Assembly (NCBI RefSeq): GCF_036588685.1
Contig: NC_086382.1
Coordinates: 4,935,001 to 4,999,000 of the forward strand
Direction: 5' to 3'
DNA length: 64,000 bases
Origin: Mytilus trossulus
Taxonomy: Eukaryota > Mollusca > Bivalvia > Mytilida > Mytilidae
A program made the position numbers and the translations under genes. Below, piece by piece: positions 44,600 to 55,400 of the stretch. The notes below the pieces were generated by a model. It was not told the origin of the DNA. It saw only the letters and a program-made list of their open reading frames with translations, and searched no databases. Numbering within the stretch: position 1 is the first letter of the stretch; each line of letters begins with the position of its first letter.

Positions 44600-46447
44600 T
44601 TAAGGCTTTAACATTTCAAATATGCGTATTCTGCTCCTTTTATCGCATACCCACAACAAATTGTCTTTGCATGCTACACATGAAGGACTTTCCAAATCAA
44701 AAGATTCACTTAGAACAATCTCTCCAAAACACCCATCTTCACTTATCGCGAAAATACAGTTATTCATTGAATCTGCTACTATCGCTACATTAAAAATCTC
44801 ACAGAAACAAATACTGTTTGGTTTTGATTTCTTAGATAACTTTAGAATCTGGCATACATCAAACTTGAACAGCATTTCTCCATTTGTGTTAAAAACAACT
44901 ACTTTTCCGCTTCCCGGATCTGCTACCCATAGTTTATTATCTCTGCTACTTGCAACAGAAATCGGCGATGTAAGGTGACCTTCGTCGAAAGTACAAATCT
45001 TCGTTTTTTTATCAAAGTCAATACGCGACAATTTCTTGTCAATGTCTAGTATAATGATGTCTCCGTTTGACAGAATGTCCATGGAGATTGGTCTCTTGCA
45101 AAGGTAAATATGTTCAGTTTTATTCTCTTCGTCGGGTTTAAGATAAACTATCAAACCACCTTCTAATTTTTCTAAGCGATCTTCATAGAAATAAATACGC
45201 CCTTTTTCGTCAGTGATTAAATCCATTTGAGGTGGCATAAAATAAACCTCTTTTTCCATCCCTGATGAATAGTAGGCAAAAACGTTTTTCACTCGTGAGC
45301 CTTGGTTCCATGCGTCTGAACGCAATGAAATAAGCGCTTCATCTTTATTTATTAGACAAATTGATGAAACTGACTTATTCATCATGTTTACATAAAACGT
45401 ATGCTTAAACTTTACTTTTGGCTCTAGTGTCAAGCTGATCCTCTTTCCCACAGTCTGACCAACTTTGATATTGGGTATGACTGCAAGAAATGTCGGTATA
45501 GTTATTATCAACTCATTGGGCGTGCAGATTTCTGGTCCTTCAGACAGCTGTTTTTTACAAAAAATAATGTCTGAATCAGTACCACTAGAAACAACTGAAT
45601 CAATATATCTTCGCTTGCTGGTAATTTTACTTATTAATGCATCTATTTCAACTTTCTTTTCTTTGATCAAGCTGGCCTGATTGTCTGTAAGTTTGTTAAT
45701 TTCGGACCAAGTTTTAGCGCACTCCTCTTTAACTTTTTTACACATCTGTTCCTCGAAAATAGTTAAACTTTGTTGTACGTTTACAATATTTTTATCAAGG
45801 TCGTTTTTTAGGTTCAAAACACTTTGCACCTTATTGCTGAAACTACAAACTTCTAAATCGATTCCCTTACTGTACGATCTTATCCACTCTGAAGCAATTT
45901 GAACACGATCGTCAAGGTCTTCGGTTTTGTGACCCTCGTGTGAGGTATGCTTGCAATCCCTGCATACAGGTACCTCACACTGTATGCAATGGAAACGTAA
46001 AGTTTCCTCTGTGTGTTTTATACAGAAACTGTTTTTCTTGATTTTAAAAGAAGGACTTTCAGTGTCGGTTTGAGTATACTGTATCACTTTATGATCTTTA
46101 CACAGCTTGATTTTTTGGTGAACAGCTGAGCAGATTATGCATAAAAGTTGATCACAGTCGATACATTTCACTGTGATATTCTCCTCACTCTCACACAAAT
46201 CGCATTTGATTATCTCTTTGTTGAATGAAAGTCGTGTTTGTATGTAAATGTTAGAAGGAAATTCTGTCGATTTGATCGTTGAGCGACAAAGGGGACAATT
46301 GAATTTACCTTTTTCTTCCCCTTTGTTGATTAATTGTTCTATGCAAGTTTGGCAGAATGTATGATAGCAAGATAAAAGTCTTGGGTCACTGTAAATCTCG
46401 AGACACAGCGCACAAGTCAGTTCATCCTCTGCGCCGCTAGTTGCCAT
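44600..46447 (-). CDS. TRIM-like RING/B-box protein with C-terminal propeller
   Basis: A 615-residue, single-exon tripartite-motif protein, presumably a cytoplasmic E3 ubiquitin ligase; substrate unknown. The RING is C3HC4 (C12, C15, C27, H29, C32, C35, C51, C54). B-box 1 is residues 82-119 (CDLC...CIDCDQLLC...HQ...CKDH). B-box 2 is 142-173 (CIKH...CIQCEVPVCRDCKH...HEGH). A coiled coil follows at about 175-300. The C-terminal third resembles an NHL-type beta-propeller, with LISLRSDAWN, GDIIILDIDKKL and ISVASSRDNKLWVADPGSGK. Such TRIM56/TRIM2-3/TRIM71-like genes are strongly expanded in bivalves and often linked to innate immunity; that role is inferred. The frame opens 12 codons earlier, but the chosen ATG has an excellent context (AAAATGG). 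The tandem neighbour at 48.6-50.5 kb is a broken paralogue. The upstream phrase TESRNK is partly conserved between the two. Confidence 0.9.
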   Translation of the reverse strand: MATSGAEDELTCALCLEIYSDPRLLSCYHTFCQTCIEQLINKGEEKGKFNCPLCRSTIKSTEFPSNIYIQTRLSFNKEIIKCDLCESEENITVKCIDCDQLLCIICSAVHQKIKLCKDHKVIQYTQTDTESPSFKIKKNSFCIKHTEETLRFHCIQCEVPVCRDCKHTSHEGHKTEDLDDRVQIASEWIRSYSKGIDLEVCSFSNKVQSVLNLKNDLDKNIVNVQQSLTIFEEQMCKKVKEECAKTWSEINKLTDNQASLIKEKKVEIDALISKITSKRRYIDSVVSSGTDSDIIFCKKQLSEGPEICTPNELIITIPTFLAVIPNIKVGQTVGKRISLTLEPKVKFKHTFYVNMMNKSVSSICLINKDEALISLRSDAWNQGSRVKNVFAYYSSGMEKEVYFMPPQMDLITDEKGRIYFYEDRLEKLEGGLIVYLKPDEENKTEHIYLCKRPISMDILSNGDIIILDIDKKLSRIDFDKKTKICTFDEGHLTSPISVASSRDNKLWVADPGSGKVVVFNTNGEMLFKFDVCQILKLSKKSKPNSICFCEIFNVAIVADSMNNCIFAISEDGCFGEIVLSESFDLESPSCVACKDNLLWVCDKRSRIRIFEMLKP

Positions 46448-46860
46448 TTTATTTCTACTTTCGGTTCTATACATGTCATACATGAATACCTGGTAATTTG
46501 TTGAATAACAGGTGAACCTAGTCCAAAGTTCGATAACTTAATTTGTAAAAAAATACTCGAACTATTTTTATTCAATAGTGGAAATATTTTAATTGTCTGA
46601 CGTTTCACTGGAGGACCCCGAGTCCGAAGAAAGTGGGAGCGTAATAGAGAATTGGTAGTGGTGAGCTGACGGTTTTAAGAAAACATAGATGTTATAACTG
46701 TAATTGATAAAACAAAATGTGTAAGGGATCATTGGAACCCAGTTATGAAGCTAATAAATGTTTTAGGAACGAACTTTAACTGCATCTGCAAATTGTATGT
46801 TATATTTACTGGAAGAAATCTACGACATAATTAAGTATATATGCATGGACAACAGAATAT
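46448..46860. other. 5' flank of the intact TRIM gene
   Basis: About 400 bp with no repeat that I recognise. The promoter of the minus-strand TRIM gene should lie here; no TATA or CCAAT element stands out. Confidence 0.35.
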
Positions 46861-47998
46861 ATATTTTTACAAAATTTCATTCTTATTGTACTAGCTTTTG
46901 ATCATAAGCAAGCTTCTGTCCCAGTCTGGTAAAAAAATCCAGGATAGTTTAAGAATGTATTAAAATTTTAAAAACTTTAACCACAGAGTGAGTGTAATGT
47001 AAACTGGCAGAAAACTAAGTCCATTTATAAGTAAAATACGGATAAACAGGATTTTTTTTAACCAAATTTATTTCTGGATACTATCTTATGATGGCACAAA
47101 AGCTTCTGTAAAAGTTTGGTAGAAATCCAGGATAGTTTAAAAAAGTTATTAAAATTTCAAAAACCTTAACCACAGAGTGAATGTAATGCTAACAGCTGGT
47201 AGAAAAACTAAGTTCATTTATAAGTAAATTAGGAGAAAAGGGATATTTTATTTTACAAAATTTACTTCTGGATACTATCTTCTGATTATAAACATGCTTT
47301 TATCCTATTTTTGTAGAAATCCAGGATAGTTTAAGAAAGTATTAAAATTTTAAAAACTTTAACCTCAGAGTGAATGTAATGTTAACTGGCAGAAAAACTA
47401 AGTCCATTATAAGTAAAATACGGATAAACAGGATTTTTTTTTAACAAAATTTATTTCTGTATACTATCTTATGATCACACAAGTTTGGTAGAAATCCAGG
47501 ACAGTTTAAAAAAGTTAGTACCATTTTAAAAACTTTAACCACAAAGTTTAACTGGTAGAAAACTAAATCCATTGATAAGTGAATTACGGATAAACAGGAT
47601 TTGTTGTTTTACAACAAGAAAAATCTAGATACTATCTTCTGATCATAAACAAGCTTCTGTCCAAGTTTGGTAGAAACCCAGGATAGTTTAAGAAAGTTAA
47701 AAATCTTAAAATTCAACCACAGAGTTATTGTTATGTTAACTGTCAGAAAAACTAAGTTCATTCACAATTAAAATAGGACAAAAAGGATCTGTTTTTTCAA
47801 AATTTATTTCTTGATATCATCGTCTGACATTAACAAAAACTTAAACCACATAGTGATTGTAATGTTAACTGGTAGAAAAACTGAGTCCAAGTGAAATACG
47901 GATAAACAAGATAAATGTTTACAAAATTTATTTCTGGATTCTATCTTATGATCATAACCAAGCTTCTGCCGAAGTTTGGTAGAAATCAAGGATAGTTC
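46861..47998 (+). repeat. ~185-bp tandem repeat array, about six units
   Basis: The anchor CCAGGATAGTTTAAG or a close variant occurs at 46,939, 47,127, 47,321, 47,496, 47,678 and (worn) about 47,987, so the period is 175-194 bp, with one defective unit near 47,830. Each unit includes AACTTTAACCACAGAGTGA, ATGTTAACTGGCAGAAAAAC, CGGATAAACAGGATTT and TACTATCTTATGATCATAA. It fills the gap between the two TRIM copies. The same repeat occurs reversed at 51,570-52,010. Confidence 0.85.
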
Positions 47999-48545
47999 GG
48001 GTGATGTTTCTATTTATCTAATGCTTTCGCAATTGAACTGTTAGTTTTATAAAGAAGAGGTTTTTGTAAAAAAAAATCACGGACAACAATTATAATATAA
48101 GATCTTTAATACTGTCTTATTGCATTGTAAGATTTTTCTTTGTTATAATCAATTCAAATCAAATCTGTTTTGTCTTCACATATAAATACACTTCAACATG
48201 TGATAAAACATAAAAACAAAAACAATAAACACGGTCATATGATTAAATGATTCTTATATGCTCAAAGTCGAGTGAAAAATATGTCAGGCATACTCAGAGC
48301 GAGTCTATGCTATGATCAAATTATAATAGTGATCTAATAGATATAAATATAAATGAAAAATTTAAATAAAAAAAGGGCTATAAAAGAAGTTACTTGATTT
48401 AAGTAATTTCGAAAATTCACTTAAATGTAAGAAGGAGTAGAATCGAATACATAAAAGTCAAAACAACAAATGGCAGTCATCTGATGAATACCGTCTTTCA
48501 ATATAAGATTTCAAATATAATAATAATATAAACGCTGCATACAGT
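47999..48545. other. Unassigned stretch after the tandem array
   Basis: AT-rich (for example the run around 48,340-48,380); no repeat or frame that I can support. It is the 3' flank of the TRIM pseudogene. Confidence 0.35.
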
Positions 48546-48564
48546 AATTTTATTTTTGTGTCAT

Positions 48565-50455
48565 TTAGTTCTTAATTTCGTAGACACAAATCCTATTCTT
48601 TTTATCGCATACCCACAACAAAATATTCCCTTTACAAGCAACGCAAGTGGGGCTCTCAAGAGCATGTCGATGGTCCAGAAGGATATCGCAGAACTTGCCA
48701 TCTTTGCTTACCGTGAGTACACAATTGTTCATAGAGTCCACAATAACAGCATAGTTCAAAAAGGAATGATACATGCATATTCCATTTGGTCTAAAACTGT
48801 TGGGTAACTTTAAATGTTCACAAGGATCAAATTTAAATTTCAATTGACATTTTTTGTCCAGGACTACAATGTACCCTGTTCCAGGATCAGCAATCCACAA
48901 ATCGTCGTCTTCTCCGCAAGCAATTTTTATAGGCGACACCAAGTTGATATCACATAATTTATCCAGATGATGTGTTAATAATACTTGATTCGGAAATTTT
49001 ACTCTCGAAAACGTGAATTCGACATCCAATATAGCAAGGTCGCCATTGCCAAATAAATCTAAAGAAATCGGTCTCTGACATGCAAACGCCCCTTTCGTTA
49101 TCTCATCTCTTTTGTACATTCTAATACAACCCGTGCAATCATTCTGGCCTATTTTTGAGGGAATTGCTTCATAATAATATAAACCTTGATCGCCCCGGAT
49201 AGCTATGTCAAATTGGGATGGAATGGGAAATACCTCATTCACTTCACCCCTTGAGTTGTAAGCAATAATGTTTTCCATTTTGCTACCTATAACTGAGTTG
49301 TCGTGTCTAAATGAAATTAACACTATATCTGGGTCTACTGGACTCAGGCAAATGCTGCTGATGTGTTTATTAATGACGTGTTACACATAAATGTATGTTT
49401 CAAGACTAATGTCATTCCCAATTTCAGTTGACCTTTTTGTACGTGTCCCAATGTTGGTACAGGAAGTTGTATGTTTTCACGTTCTACAAAAAGCGGCATA
49501 GAAAGTTCCAAATGTTTGAAATTACTTGATAGATTTAAGTCTGGGACAGTTGATAATTGCGATTTGCATTGTAGAATATCAGAGTCTGATCCCTGAAGGA
49601 GAGTTTGACCTATGTACTTCTTCTTGCTTTTTGTTTGGCTCATATTCCTATCTATTTCAATTTTACGATTTGTCACTTCTTTAACCATTCCTTCTGATAA
49701 CTGTTTCATTTCCGACTTCAGTGCAATGCATTTTGTTTTGATGATGGTAATTAGATTCTGTTCTAACAAATCTAAGCAATTGACATTTTTATCAACATAA
49801 TCTTTTAAGTTTACCATGCTATTTCGCTGATTATTGTAACAACTTATTTCCAAATCAATTTGTTTGCATAGATTTTCCAACCAATTTCTGGCACCTTGCA
49901 CAAGGTCTTGGATATCTTCTGACTTATGTCCTTCGTGTAACGTGTGTTTGCAATCTCGACATACCGGTAGTTCACACTGGGTGCAATAAAACCTCAATAT
50001 TTCTTCAGGATGTTTATCGCAGTAACTGTCTTTCTTGACTTTCAGAATTGGGATACTCGACTTTTCGTTGGACTCGATCATCTCAACAACTTGATGAGTC
50101 TTACAGCTTTTTATCTTTAGGTGGAAAGTTGAACAATTTTCGCATAAAAATTGGTCACATTCTATACATTTACTCTTTATATTTATTTCTTTCTCGCATT
50201 TTATAAGTCACACTGGCTAGCATGTTTTATAAACGCTATCTGTGTTTGTATGTAAACATTCAATGGAAAATTCAATATACTGACCGATTTGCAGACTGAA
50301 CGACAGAGGGGACAGCTAACATTACCTTTCTCCAATAATTGTTCGATGCAAGTTCTGCAGAAAGTATGATAGCATGTTAGAAGCCTTGGCTCCTTGTACA
50401 TTTCAAGGCACAGAGCACAAGTTAATTCGTCTTTGACACACCCTCCAGTGGCCAT
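48565..50455 (-). pseudogene. TRIM-like paralogue broken by two small insertions
   Basis: Tandem paralogue of the gene at 44.6 kb, same strand, colinear in every domain. The start ATG at 50,455 (phrase ESRKMATGG) leads into an intact RING (TCALCLEMYKEP, CYHTFCRTCIEQLL, CPLCRS). The frame then ends at a TAA (50,203-50,201), at the first cysteines of B-box 1, where five extra bases (50,199-50,203) sit relative to the paralogue. The next frame resumes at once with CEKEINIKSKCIECDQFLC and continues through B-box 2 (CRDCKHTLHEGH) and the coiled coil. A two-base AC insertion near 49,378-49,379 breaks it again; the third frame resumes with HISSICLSPVD and runs to the end at VYEIKN. An AATAAA lies 10 bp past the stop. 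As read, only a ~85-residue RING protein could be made. Sequencing or assembly error remains possible. Confidence 0.85.
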
Positions 50456-50536
50456 TTTTCTACTTTCTGTTTCAAATGACAAGACATTCAAGCAAAGATC
50501 GCGAGAAAATTCAGAAATTTGAAAAGTTAATACATG

Positions 50537-50715
50537 TATATGTTACAGTAAATAGGTGAAATTAGGAATTAAACGTAATTACTAAACATTTCAGTAAATA
50601 CCTGTAATTACTAGCCAATTTAGTAATTACATGTATTTACTAGTTGGTTCAGTGATTAATGGTATTCACTGATTATTTTTGTCATTTTTACAGCTATTTA
50701 CTGACTTGATATTTT
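50537..50715 (+). repeat. Left inverted repeat of a ~7-kb element
   Basis: TATGTTACAGTAAATAGGTG onward is reverse-complementary to the right arm ending at 57,598. The first ~34 bp are near-perfect. After that the arms share GTAATTACTA, TAAATAC and the inner CTATTTACTGACT with gaps. It lies only 80 bp from the TRIM pseudogene start codon. Confidence 0.7.
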
Positions 50716-51570
50716 TGTTTTGAAATTTAAGATATAATCCAAGATACCAAATAAGAAAGTAAAAGGGTAGGTATTTTAGGGCTGACTGTCATTTGCAGCA
50801 TGAAGACAATGATATCAATCCAAAATTGAGATAATATACATTTGTGATAAGTTTATAGGCAACTTTGCCAGCTCTTTTTGATGATAAACATTTGATAATG
50901 CCAAATTTGGTTGAATAATCTTGATAATTCTTAAAATCTCATTTTTTTTTTATATTACAATCTCCATCAGGCATACTCTGCTTACTTCATTTGCTTTAAT
51001 ATTTTATATTAATCAATTAAATCAAAATCAATCATATTATGACCTTTTTAACTTATTTTTAATTTACTATACACTATGTTTGAAAATTACTTTGTAATTG
51101 TTCTGCTCATTTTGGACACCATGATTGGCAAATAACATATTTGTTGTTTGTTGTTGTTGCATATAAACTTGCCCAATGACATAAGTCAAATTCCTTTTAC
51201 AAAATTTTTATTTACGACTTCTTTTGTTAGACTGTTGTGATAAAGCTGACATTCTTTACAAACAAATTTATACAGATTGAGGGTTTTAAGAGTCACATTT
51301 CATATTTTTGTGTTTCTCTATTTTATGAGTTTTTCAAGACCTCCAAACTCCAGCTTATATAACCGCAACAAAATTTTATTATGTTTTTTATCTGTATAAG
51401 AATGATCTTTTGTGGATTGAATAAGCCATTCCTTTTGATTTTCTGTCAATGTTGTCATTATGTTTCTTTTTGTCGAGCCTGCGACCTTTGTCGCAAAAGG
51501 GAAAAACAGCAAACCATTCATTATATTCTGTCGTCAGCATCATTCACAAGTATTCACTATGTGGTTAAAG
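50716..51570. other. Left interior of the inverted-repeat element
   Basis: No supported gene. It carries GGTATTTTAGGGCTGACT (about 50,771), similar in direct orientation to GGTACATTTTAGGCTGACC near 57,327, and the hairpin motif at 51,472-51,500. Confidence 0.4.
51472..51500 (+). repeat. GTCGAGCCTGC hairpin motif, copy 2
   Basis: GTCGAGCCTGCGACCTTTGT followed by CGCAAAAGG; stem GCGAC/GTCGC. It lies 70 bp before the reversed tandem-repeat array. Confidence 0.6.
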
Positions 51571-52012
51571 GTCTTTAAATTTTGATAACTTTCTGACATT
51601 GTCCTGGATTGCTATCAAACGTGAACAGAAGCTTGACTATAACTATGAGATAATTTTCAAAAAGTACATTTTGTGAAAATAAAATCAAGGTTTTCCGTAT
51701 TTTACTTATAATGGACTTATATGCCAGTTAACTGATAACATTCGCATTTTGGTTAAAGTTTTTCAAATTTTGATAACTTACTCCGAATATCCTAAATTTC
51801 TACCAAACATGGACAGAAGCTTGTTTATGATCATAATATCCAGAAGTAAAGTTTGCAAAACAAATCCCTTTTCGTATATTCCTTCTAAATGGACTTCGTT
51901 TTCCCCCCAGTTATAATTAACATTACATCTCTGCGGTTAAAGTTTTTTTTTTAACATTTATTACATTTCATAAATCATCCTCGATTTTAACCAAATCTGG
52001 ACAGAAGGTTCT
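51570..52012 (-). repeat. ~185-bp tandem repeat, reversed, about 2.3 units
   Basis: Reverse complement of the 46.9-48.0-kb unit: GACAGAAGCTTGTTTATGAT, TCCGTATTTTACTTATAATG and GTGGTTAAAGG occur in the expected order. The third unit is cut at about 52,012, where the retrotransposon begins. Confidence 0.75.
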
Positions 52013-52019
52013 TACAGCA

Positions 52020-52430
52020 CCCGGACTGAACGGAGCCCGTCCTATTGTAGCCAAATTTATCCACAGAGATGAGCTTGAAGATGTACTTAAAAATACATTC
52101 AAGCTGAAAGGGAAAACATTTGGGATAAGCGAACAATTCCCGATCGAAATTGAAAGAAAACGGAAAGAACTCTACCCTGTAATGAAGATGGCCAAGAATG
52201 AGGGTAAAAAAGTAAAACTGGTAAGAGATAAATTATATATCAATGGGAAACCGCATGTATCAACCGACACAAAACCAAACGGCACTGAATATAGGGATGT
52301 TCTACTACGCCAAGCCCAACAAAATTCGCATAGAAACAAAACTGTTAATGAACGCCCTTTTAAAAGGTCCCGACAGGAATCTGGAAACAATGACGCCATT
52401 AATGAGGCAACCATAACCACGCAACTGTAG
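52020..52430 (+). CDS. LINE ORF1 remnant, L1-type RNA-binding C-terminus
   Basis: An open frame continuous from the truncation point to a TAG at 52,428-52,430; ATG codons occur only from 52,182. The peptide includes NGARPIVAKFIHRDELEDVL, FGISEQFPIEIERKRKELYP and KVKLVRDKLYINGKPH. This follows the pattern of the RRM/C-terminal domain of L1 ORF1 proteins (Transposase_22), which bind the element RNA. The coiled coil and the first part of the RRM are missing. A basic, Ser/Asn-rich tail (RPFKRSRQESGNN) precedes the stop. It is in the same frame as ORF2 downstream. The match is from memory of the family. Confidence 0.65.
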   Translation, partial: PGLNGARPIVAKFIHRDELEDVLKNTFKLKGKTFGISEQFPIEIERKRKELYPVMKMAKNEGKKVKLVRDKLYINGKPHVSTDTKPNGTEYRDVLLRQAQQNSHRNKTVNERPFKRSRQESGNNDAINEATITTQL

Positions 52431-55400
52431 GACGGGTCGAGAGAGTCCTCGAAAAATCAGAATGATCAGTTAAATTATCTAAATCTTACTTGTATTAATT
52501 GTTGTGGAATTAAATCAAAACTCAAATATCCTGAATTTACGGAACTGCTGTATAAAACGGACATTGCTGGCATTGTAGAAACAAAACTAGACGATATCGA
52601 TGATATACAATTACAGGGATATGAATTGATTTATAAAAACAGAAATAAAATTGGCAAAAGAAGGTCGGGGGGTTTAGCTGTAGCGTACAAAAACCATCTC
52701 AAAGATAATATTGAATATATCAAAACTGAAAGTAAATTTGTTTTGTGGTGTAAAATATCGAAAGTAATAAATAGATCAGATGATATTCTTTTGGGAATTA
52801 TTTACATCCCCCCTGAATATACTTCATATTCATCCATTGATGCAATAAACGAAATTGAGATGGAATTATTCGAACTATCACATAGGTTTTCAAAATGTTT
52901 ACTTGTTGGTGATTTTAACGCAAGAACCGGGTCAGAGGATGATTTTATATTTGTTCCCGACAGTGAATCTCATGTCGTAGATATCGAAAATATACAAATA
53001 AATGCTGTTTGCAATTTAGACCAGTATGACTTCTCTCGCAAAAGGAACAGTAGAGATAAAATCAAGAACAGGTTTGGAAATCAACTACTAGAATTTTGCA
53101 AGGGAAATAACTTCTTCATCATGAATGGTAGAACTCTAGGTGACATAGATGGAAAGTTCACATGCCGAAATTCAAGCGTTGTTGATTATTGCCTATCCAG
53201 CGCAGAACTTATTCAAAATTTTACTGATTTTAAAGTACTTGATTTTTCAAGTCTCTATTCAGATGTTCATTCCCCAATCGAGATATCGCTGAAACAAACA
53301 GATCAAGAAGTTAGCACCAAATATAGCGATGATACTAGAACAAATGAACAAAAAATAAATAATTGGACTAATGAAAAATCACACAAATTCTTAGAATGCT
53401 TGAACCTTACAGAAATAGAAAATATTAATTCTGAAATTGATGGCACGACAGTAGTGACGCAAGAAACAGTAGATACGATAATAGGTAAAATAGGCAAAGT
53501 GTTAATAAATTCAGCAAGAAACACTTTTGGGTTTAAAATCAGTGCAGGAAAGAAGTCAGAACATAGAAAAAATAAACCATGGTTTGACCATGACTGCAAA
53601 ACCGCTAGGTCAGAATTCCGTAAGATGAAACGAAATAAAAATAAGTCACCGTTCCACAGAGCACTTGTGTTAGATGCCAAGAAGAGATATAAAAATACAA
53701 TGAACAAAGCACATAAGAAATACAGAAGCGATTTCAGAAAGAAAATGGATGATCTAAAGCAAAAGGATGGTAAGGAATTTTGGCAACTTCTAAATGGAAA
53801 CAAAAGTACAGCTCAGCCCAAGATCGATTTCGACAAATTAGTCTCATATTTCAAAGAATTAAACAGTGATCTGAGAGATGATACAGAAAATCAACAAATT
53901 GAAAGTAATATTTCCCATGAAGAAATAAACGATGAGTTAAATAGCAGAATTACAAAACATGAAATTCTTAAAGCGCTGAAAAATCTGAAAAATAACAAAG
54001 CATGCGCCGAAGACAAACTGATTAATGAATATTTAAAAACATCAGCTCATGTTCTTATAGACATATATGTGAAAATTTTCAACCTAGTTTTCGACTCCGG
54101 AAAAATCCCAAAACAATGGGTCCAAGGAATGATAAAACCTGTCTACAAGAACAAAGGTGACAAACGCAACCCCAAAAATTACAGACCAATAACTATTGTG
54201 AGCTGTTTCGGAAAAGTCTTTACAGCGGTATTAAATGAACGCCTTAAAAAATTCTCAGAACAAACATCTCTTCTTAAAGAAAATCAAAATGGTTTCCGAG
54301 AAAAATACTCAACAATTGATTGCGCGTTTCTTCTGAACTCTCTAATTGAAGTTTTACAACACTCAAAAAAGAAACTATTTTGCGCATTTGTAGACTTTGA
54401 AAAGGCCTTCGATACGGTTAATCGTAATTTCCTATGGTTTAAAATGTTGAACAGCAATATAAAGGGGAAAATGTTTAATACTATTTTCAGCATGTACCAG
54501 AATATTAAATCCAGCTTGAGCTATAATGGTCAAATTTGTGAGCCGTTCGCTTGTGAAATCGGTGTCAGACAAGGAGAAAATCTGTCACCGTTTTTATTTG
54601 CTTTATACTTGAATGACCTAGAAGACTATCTCATCTCAGAAAATGTTTTAGGCATGAAGACAATAAGTAAAGATATAGAAGAAAAACTTGGAACTTTAAT
54701 GAAATTATTCATAATTCTCTACGCGGATGACACTGTAATCATGGCAGAATCACCTGAACAACTACAACATGCACTTAACAAATTTAAAAAGTATTGCGAA
54801 ACCTGGAAGATGCGAGTAAATGTTGCTAAAACTAAAATCTTAATTTTTTCAAAAGGAAGAACGACAAACCCTCCACTTTTCCGATTCAACAATCATCATA
54901 TTGAAACTGTAAAACACTTTAACTACCTAGGAATTATTTTCAGCAAAAAAGGCAGCTTTAAACAATGCAAACTAAATTTAAAGGACAAAGCAATAAGTGC
55001 AATGTACGAAGTTTTAAGGAAGGGAAGAATTCACAATTTGTCAATTAAATGCCACGTAGATTTATTTGACATACTGGTAAAACCTATTCTGCTATATGGA
55101 TGCGAAATATGGGGTTACGAAAACATTGATATACTAGAAAGAGTTCAAACTAAATTTTTTAAGCTACTTTTACATCTTAAGCCATCTACTCAAAACGAAT
55201 TCATTTACGGAGAATTGGGTCGGTATCCCCTAGAAATAGATATAAACATTAGAATTATATCTTATTGGACAAAGTTAATTACCGGTAAAGAAAGTAAGCT
55301 CGCTGCTGTCATGTTTAGATACCTTTTGAAGTTATCACAAGAAACAACATTTCGATCGCGATCATTAGACAAGATGAAAAGTATTCTAGATAATTGTGGA

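Noticed and set aside
46861..47998. CRISPR-like spaced repeats
   Set aside because: Units are ~185 bp head-to-tail with no unique spacers, in an animal genome; an ordinary satellite array.
53303..53803. 166-codon minus-strand frame inside the LINE
   Set aside because: Antisense shadow of the endonuclease-reverse transcriptase frame.
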